This document shows, piece after piece, positions 60,336 through 64,000 of a stretch of DNA of 64,000 nucleotides. Each line of letters opens with the position of its first letter. Position 1 is the first letter of the stretch. A model generated the notes under the pieces. It was not told the origin of the DNA. It searched no databases and saw only the letters and a list, made by a program, of their open reading frames with translations. The translations under genes were made by a program, and so were the position numbers. This DNA comes from Marchantia polymorpha subsp. ruderalis (Eukaryota; Streptophyta; Marchantiopsida; Marchantiales; Marchantiaceae). Location of the stretch: contig AP031351.1 in NCBI GenBank assembly GCA_037833965.1, forward strand, positions 12,226,501 to 12,290,500, given 5' to 3'.

Positions 60336-63300
60336 TTGCCTCGCGGCCTTACTGGTTCCACAAAGCGAAGAAAAGGCGAGGTTGGAAGAAGGCAATGGTT
60401 GGGAGCTCATGGAAGGAGTAAGAAGCAAGCTCAACTCATTGTCACTGATGGTTTCATGGAAGGACACAAGGTGAGAGTTTTAATTGATCCTGGAGCAACT
60501 GAGAATTTTTTATCAAGGAGTGTTGCTATGAAGTTAGGTTTGATGTTGATGAAGGACGTGAGTGAAGAAGTTGAATTGCCAAACGGGCAAACTGAAGTGA
60601 TAGAAACACTACCACGGAGTGTAGAATTATCCATAGGTAGATACAAGGAGAGCATTGAATGAAGAGTAATTCGTTTAGCTCGATATGATGTCATCCTTGG
60701 AATGCCATGGATGGAACAATATAATCCGAAGGTAGATTGGAGAAGAAAAGTGATTACAAGTAGTGGATGGAAGATCTATGGAGATAGAATTAGATCTCTA
60801 AATAGGAATTTACCCCTCTTTGTGATGGGTACAACATCCATTTTTAGAGATGATGTATGTTTCCTTGGACTTATAAGAGATATTGGGTCCACGGACAAAC
60901 CTTACATCCCGGAGTCCTTAAACGACATTTTTATGGAGTATAAAGATGTTTTTCCAGATGATCTACCTGCAGGATTACCATCAAAGAGGCGAGTAGATCA
61001 CAAGATTGAGGTGATACCTGGAAGTACACCAACTTGCAAAGCTCTATATCGTTTGGCTCCAAACGAATTGGAAGAATGCAAAGCTCAAGTGGAGGAGATG
61101 TTGAGCAAGGGATTCATTCAACCAAGTGTTTCACCTTATGGAGCTCCAGTACTCTTTGTGAAGAAGAAGGATGGATCCATGAGACTGTATCGATTATCGC
61201 GGGTTGAATCAGCAAACGGTGAAAAACAAATATCCATTACCTCGTATGGATGATTTGTTTGATCAATTTCAAGGAGCGAAGTACATCACCAAGCTAGATT
61301 TGAGAAGCGGCTACAATCAAATTCGAATTGCAGATGAAGATGTTCACAAGACAACTTTTCGTACTAGGTATGGACACTTTGAGTATCTGGTGATGCCTTT
61401 TGGTCTCACTAATGCACCAGCTACATTCATGGGATTGATGAACGATATCTTTCGCCCCTATCTAGATAAATCTGTCATTGTTTTTCTAGATGATATATTG
61501 GTGTATAGCAAAACTTTGAGTGATCATAGAAGTCATTTACGAGAGGTACTTCAAGTTTTAAGAGACAATCAATTGTATGCCAAAGCTTCAAAATGTGAAT
61601 TTGGCAAGTCAGAAGTAGATTACTTGTGTCATAGAGTTACAGCTACAGGAATCCAAGTGATGAGTGAGAAGATAGATGCCATTCAGAAATGGATCGCACC
61701 TGAGGATCAAACTGAATTGAAGAGTTTTCTAGTGCTCACTGGATTCTATCGTAGATTTGTGAAAGGTTTTGCTCGACTAGCTCAGGCCTTGACTTCCATG
61801 TTAGGGAAAGGTCAAAAGTGGAGATGGGGAACAACTCAAGAGTTAGCTTTTCAAGCATTGAAAGATGCTTTGTTACACGCACCTATTCTCAAGTGCTATG
61901 ATCCTAACCGTTGTATCAAGTTGGCCACTGACGCATCAGGTACAACAGTAGGTGGCATACTTCAACAAGAATGGGAAAATGGATGGCATCCAGTTGCTTT
62001 CTATTCTCGAAAGTTGGTGGCGGCGGAACAAAATTATCACACGACAGAACGGGAGGAGTTAGCCATCGTGTTGGCAACCAAACATTGGAAGCATTATTTG
62101 GGTGATAAGGAGTTTGTGGTGAAGACTGATCATAAACCCTTGGTTTATTTGGAAACTCAGAAGGATCTGTACAAACGACAAATTCGATGGGCAGAGTGGC
62201 GTCAACGCTTCAACATGAAGATTGTGTACGTGGAGGGAAAGAAGCAACTTGCAGATGCTCTCACACGCATGCTTTGTTTGAATCATGTTGCAGAAGTGAA
62301 AATTCAAGCGGATTGGTGGAGCAAGGTGTCACAAGCCACAAAGGAGGATGAAGAGATCACTCGGGCACTACAAACTGGAAAGGCAGAGAAATCTCGAGGT
62401 TTGGCGTTTTACAATCAGCGTATATGGATTCCACAAGATCACGATTTGCGCACAATGATTTTGGCAGAAAGTCATGATACAGCCATTGCAGGTCATGTGG
62501 GGGTGGAGAAAACCGTGGAGAGTATACAACGAGTGTACTATTGGCCCAAAATACGTGAGGATGTGGAGTCTTATGTTCGAAGGTGTGTTGCTTGTCAACA
62601 AAACAAGGCAAGTAATCAAAAACCAACGGGTTTATTACAGCCTCTTCCTATTCCCGAACAGCGGTGGGAACATGTCACCATGGATCTTGTATGTGAGTTA
62701 CCAAGGACTTCGTTAGGACATGATTCAGTGGTGGTTTTTGTGGACAAATTGAGCAAGATGATTCACATTAGGCCAACCACAAAAACAGTAACAGCTCCAC
62801 AACTAGCTCAATTGTATCTAGATGCAGTTTTTGTGAATCATGGCTTAAGCAAAGTGTTAATCACGGATAGAGGTACTCACTTCACTAGTTTATTTTGGAA
62901 AACTTTGTTTAGTTTTTTCAAAACAAAACTAGCAATGTCAACGGCCTATCACCCTCAAACTGATGGACAAACTGAGAGGGCAAATAGAACCATAGAGGAT
63001 ATGCTACAAGCATTCACATTAGAAGAGCAAGAAGAGTGGGACAACCTTTTGTCACTTGTGGAATTTGCATATAACAATTCTGTTCATGCATCCACAAAAG
63101 TGTCTCCATTTTTTCTTATGTATGGAGCTCATCCTATAACTCCTTCAAGTTTGATGAGACTTCCCAAAGGAGAGGAGTTTTCGACCAAAGTTGCAGCAGT
63201 CAACGAATTCGTGGAGCATATTCACCGAGGACTACATCAGGCCAAGGAGAAGTTGGTGATAGCTCAAAATCGGCAGAAGCAGCATGCCGATGCTCATCGT

Positions 63301-63762
63301 AGAGAAGTGATTTTTGAGGTTGGAGATCATGTTTGGTTATCTACAACAAATTTGTCTCTTGTAGGAACACCAAAGTTAAACCCTAGGTTCATTGGTCCAT
63401 TTTTGGTTTTGAAGCGTGTTGGTGAAGTGTCATACAAGTTGGAACTTCCGTCACATATGAAAATACATCCAGTATTTCATGTGTCACGATTGCGAAAACA
63501 TGTACCACGACCAAAACAATTCACCAACCAACCAGCACCACCTCCACTTCCAACCTTGATAGCAGATCATGAGGAGTTTGAGGTAGAAAAGATACTCAAG
63601 AAACGTATCCGAGGTCATAAATATCCCAAAGTAGAGTATTTGATTCAATGGAAAGGCTATCCATCGTATGAATCAACTTGGGAAGCAGCTAAAAATTTAG
63701 CAAATGCACCTTTGATAGTTAAGGAGTTTGAACGTATGTGCAACGAGGACGTTGCATCTTAA
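60336..63762 (+). pseudogene. Retrotransposon pol: PR-RT-RNaseH-IN-chromodomain, broken
   Basis: Protease: VLIDPGATENFLS near 60478-60516, with the DPGA form of the active site. An in-frame TGA follows at 60660. RT begins around 61000; a small deletion near 61184 shifts the frame inside the segment after KKKDGSMRL. The next frame (61204-63762, 852 codons) holds [24 protein letters not shown] and [10 protein letters not shown] of [18 protein letters not shown] and [11 protein letters not shown] of RNase H; an HHCC finger ending CVACQQNK (to 62607); integrase residues in [18 protein letters not shown] and [10 protein letters not shown]; a GPY/F-type region ([15 protein letters not shown], about 63380-63420); and a C-terminal chromodomain (EFEVEKIL...[14 protein letters not shown], about 63570-63690). 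The chromodomain defines a chromovirus. Confidence 0.95.
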
Positions 63763-63775
63763 AAGGAGGGAGGTT
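63761..63775 (+). other. Polypurine tract
   Basis: AAAAGGAGGGAGG followed by TT lies directly before the 3' LTR and overlaps the last base or two of the pol stop codon, the expected plus-strand primer position. Confidence 0.9.
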
Positions 63776-64000
63776 TGTAACCATCTTTAGTTAGTTAGAA
63801 CTAAAGTAGAGGTTACTCTGAATATTGATGTAGATACTTTAGTGTGCACTAGTCATAGCTGCCACGTCAGCGATCCGCGCACTTGGTAGGTACAGAGTGG
63901 ACGTGTTAGTTGGGTGCGCCACGTCAGCGATCCGTGTGCTTGTTAGTGTTATCCGCCATGTCATCCATCCACTAGGAGTGGGATGGATGGTGGGGATTAG
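63776..64000 (+). repeat. 3' LTR, first 225 bp only
   Basis: Matches 58204-58428 except for two C/T differences, both in CCACGTCAGCG-type repeat units of U3. About 127 bp should continue beyond the window. Confidence 0.95.

Larger units (their letters stand above)
58204..64000 (+). mobile_element. Ty3/gypsy chromovirus, nearly complete, cut by the window edge
   Basis: Order: 5' LTR (58204-58555), tRNA-Met primer site, small upstream frame, gag, protease, reverse transcriptase, RNase H, integrase, GPY/F region, chromodomain, polypurine tract, 3' LTR (63776 to beyond 64000). If the 3' LTR is full length the element is about 5.9 kb. The first 225 bp of the two LTRs differ at two positions, both C/T, so the insertion is recent. 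The 5' flank is GCAGG (58199-58203); the matching 3' copy lies outside the window. Despite the youth, gag and pol each carry an in-frame TGA, pol also has a frameshift, and the upstream frame is shifted. Confidence 0.95.

Noticed and set aside
1-64000. tRNA, rRNA or CRISPR features
   Set aside because: T-loop-like words such as GGTTCGAA (about 3793 and 25075) do not sit in a cloverleaf; no rRNA cores and no regularly spaced short repeats with unique spacers.
1-64000. A new multi-gene defence or metabolic system
   Set aside because: Only three ordinary host genes are supported, unrelated in function; everything else recognisable is transposon-derived.

Overview
The window is nuclear DNA from a land plant, most likely a bryophyte and possibly a liverwort of the Marchantia kind. 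This rests on intron-rich plant genes (GT-AG introns), a plant-type Enhancer-of-polycomb gene, a chromodomain Ty3/gypsy retrotransposon primed by initiator tRNA-Met, and a decayed coiled-coil repeat gene of a type I remember from liverwort genomes. The species call is inference and recollection. There are no bacterial operons, plastid genes, tRNAs, rRNAs or CRISPR arrays.

Three genes can be reconstructed. (1) At 173-1666, minus strand, lie the first two coding exons of a BRITTLE-1-type mitochondrial carrier gene that runs off the left edge. (2) At 14348-24950, minus strand, lies a complete 12-exon Enhancer of polycomb-like gene (EPL1 family, NuA4/piccolo histone acetyltransferase subunit). 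Its exons add up to 1545 nt with every phase matching, giving a predicted 514 aa. (3) At 42011-43951, plus strand, lies a three-exon gene for a predicted 67-aa membrane protein resembling the plant HIPM family. The rest of the window holds no gene I can defend.

Mobile DNA dominates. Three decayed pogo/Tigger-like (Tc1/mariner superfamily) DNA transposons were found. One is a 2.8-kb element in EPL1 intron 1 (19590-22388), in which the DNA-binding-domain segment has become a tandem array. One is a 3.4-kb element with terminal inverted repeats, TA target duplication and a full-span transposase relic (37572-41001). One is a 544-bp deletion derivative that still carries the helix-turn-helix reading frame (46237-46780). 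There are also two MITE-like elements: hAT-like in EPL1 intron 4, and a GC-rich Tourist-like one inside an AT-rich block.

The right end holds a young chromovirus (58204 to beyond 64000). Its LTRs differ at 2 of 225 comparable bases, but its gag and pol are broken. It sits inside an older coiled-coil pseudogene (56038-58203). A solo LTR of the same family, with an expanded repeat block in U3 and a 5-bp target duplication, lies in reverse at 52600-53187.

The landscape alternates between gene-bearing segments of ordinary composition and long, very AT-rich, gene-free blocks (about 6.5-12 kb, 27.5-36.4 kb and 45.6-49.9 kb). I found no convincing undescribed multi-gene system. The most unusual features are the transposase-domain array in the EPL1 intron, the U3 expansion in the solo LTR, and a small extra reading frame with a repeated motif between the chromovirus primer site and gag.
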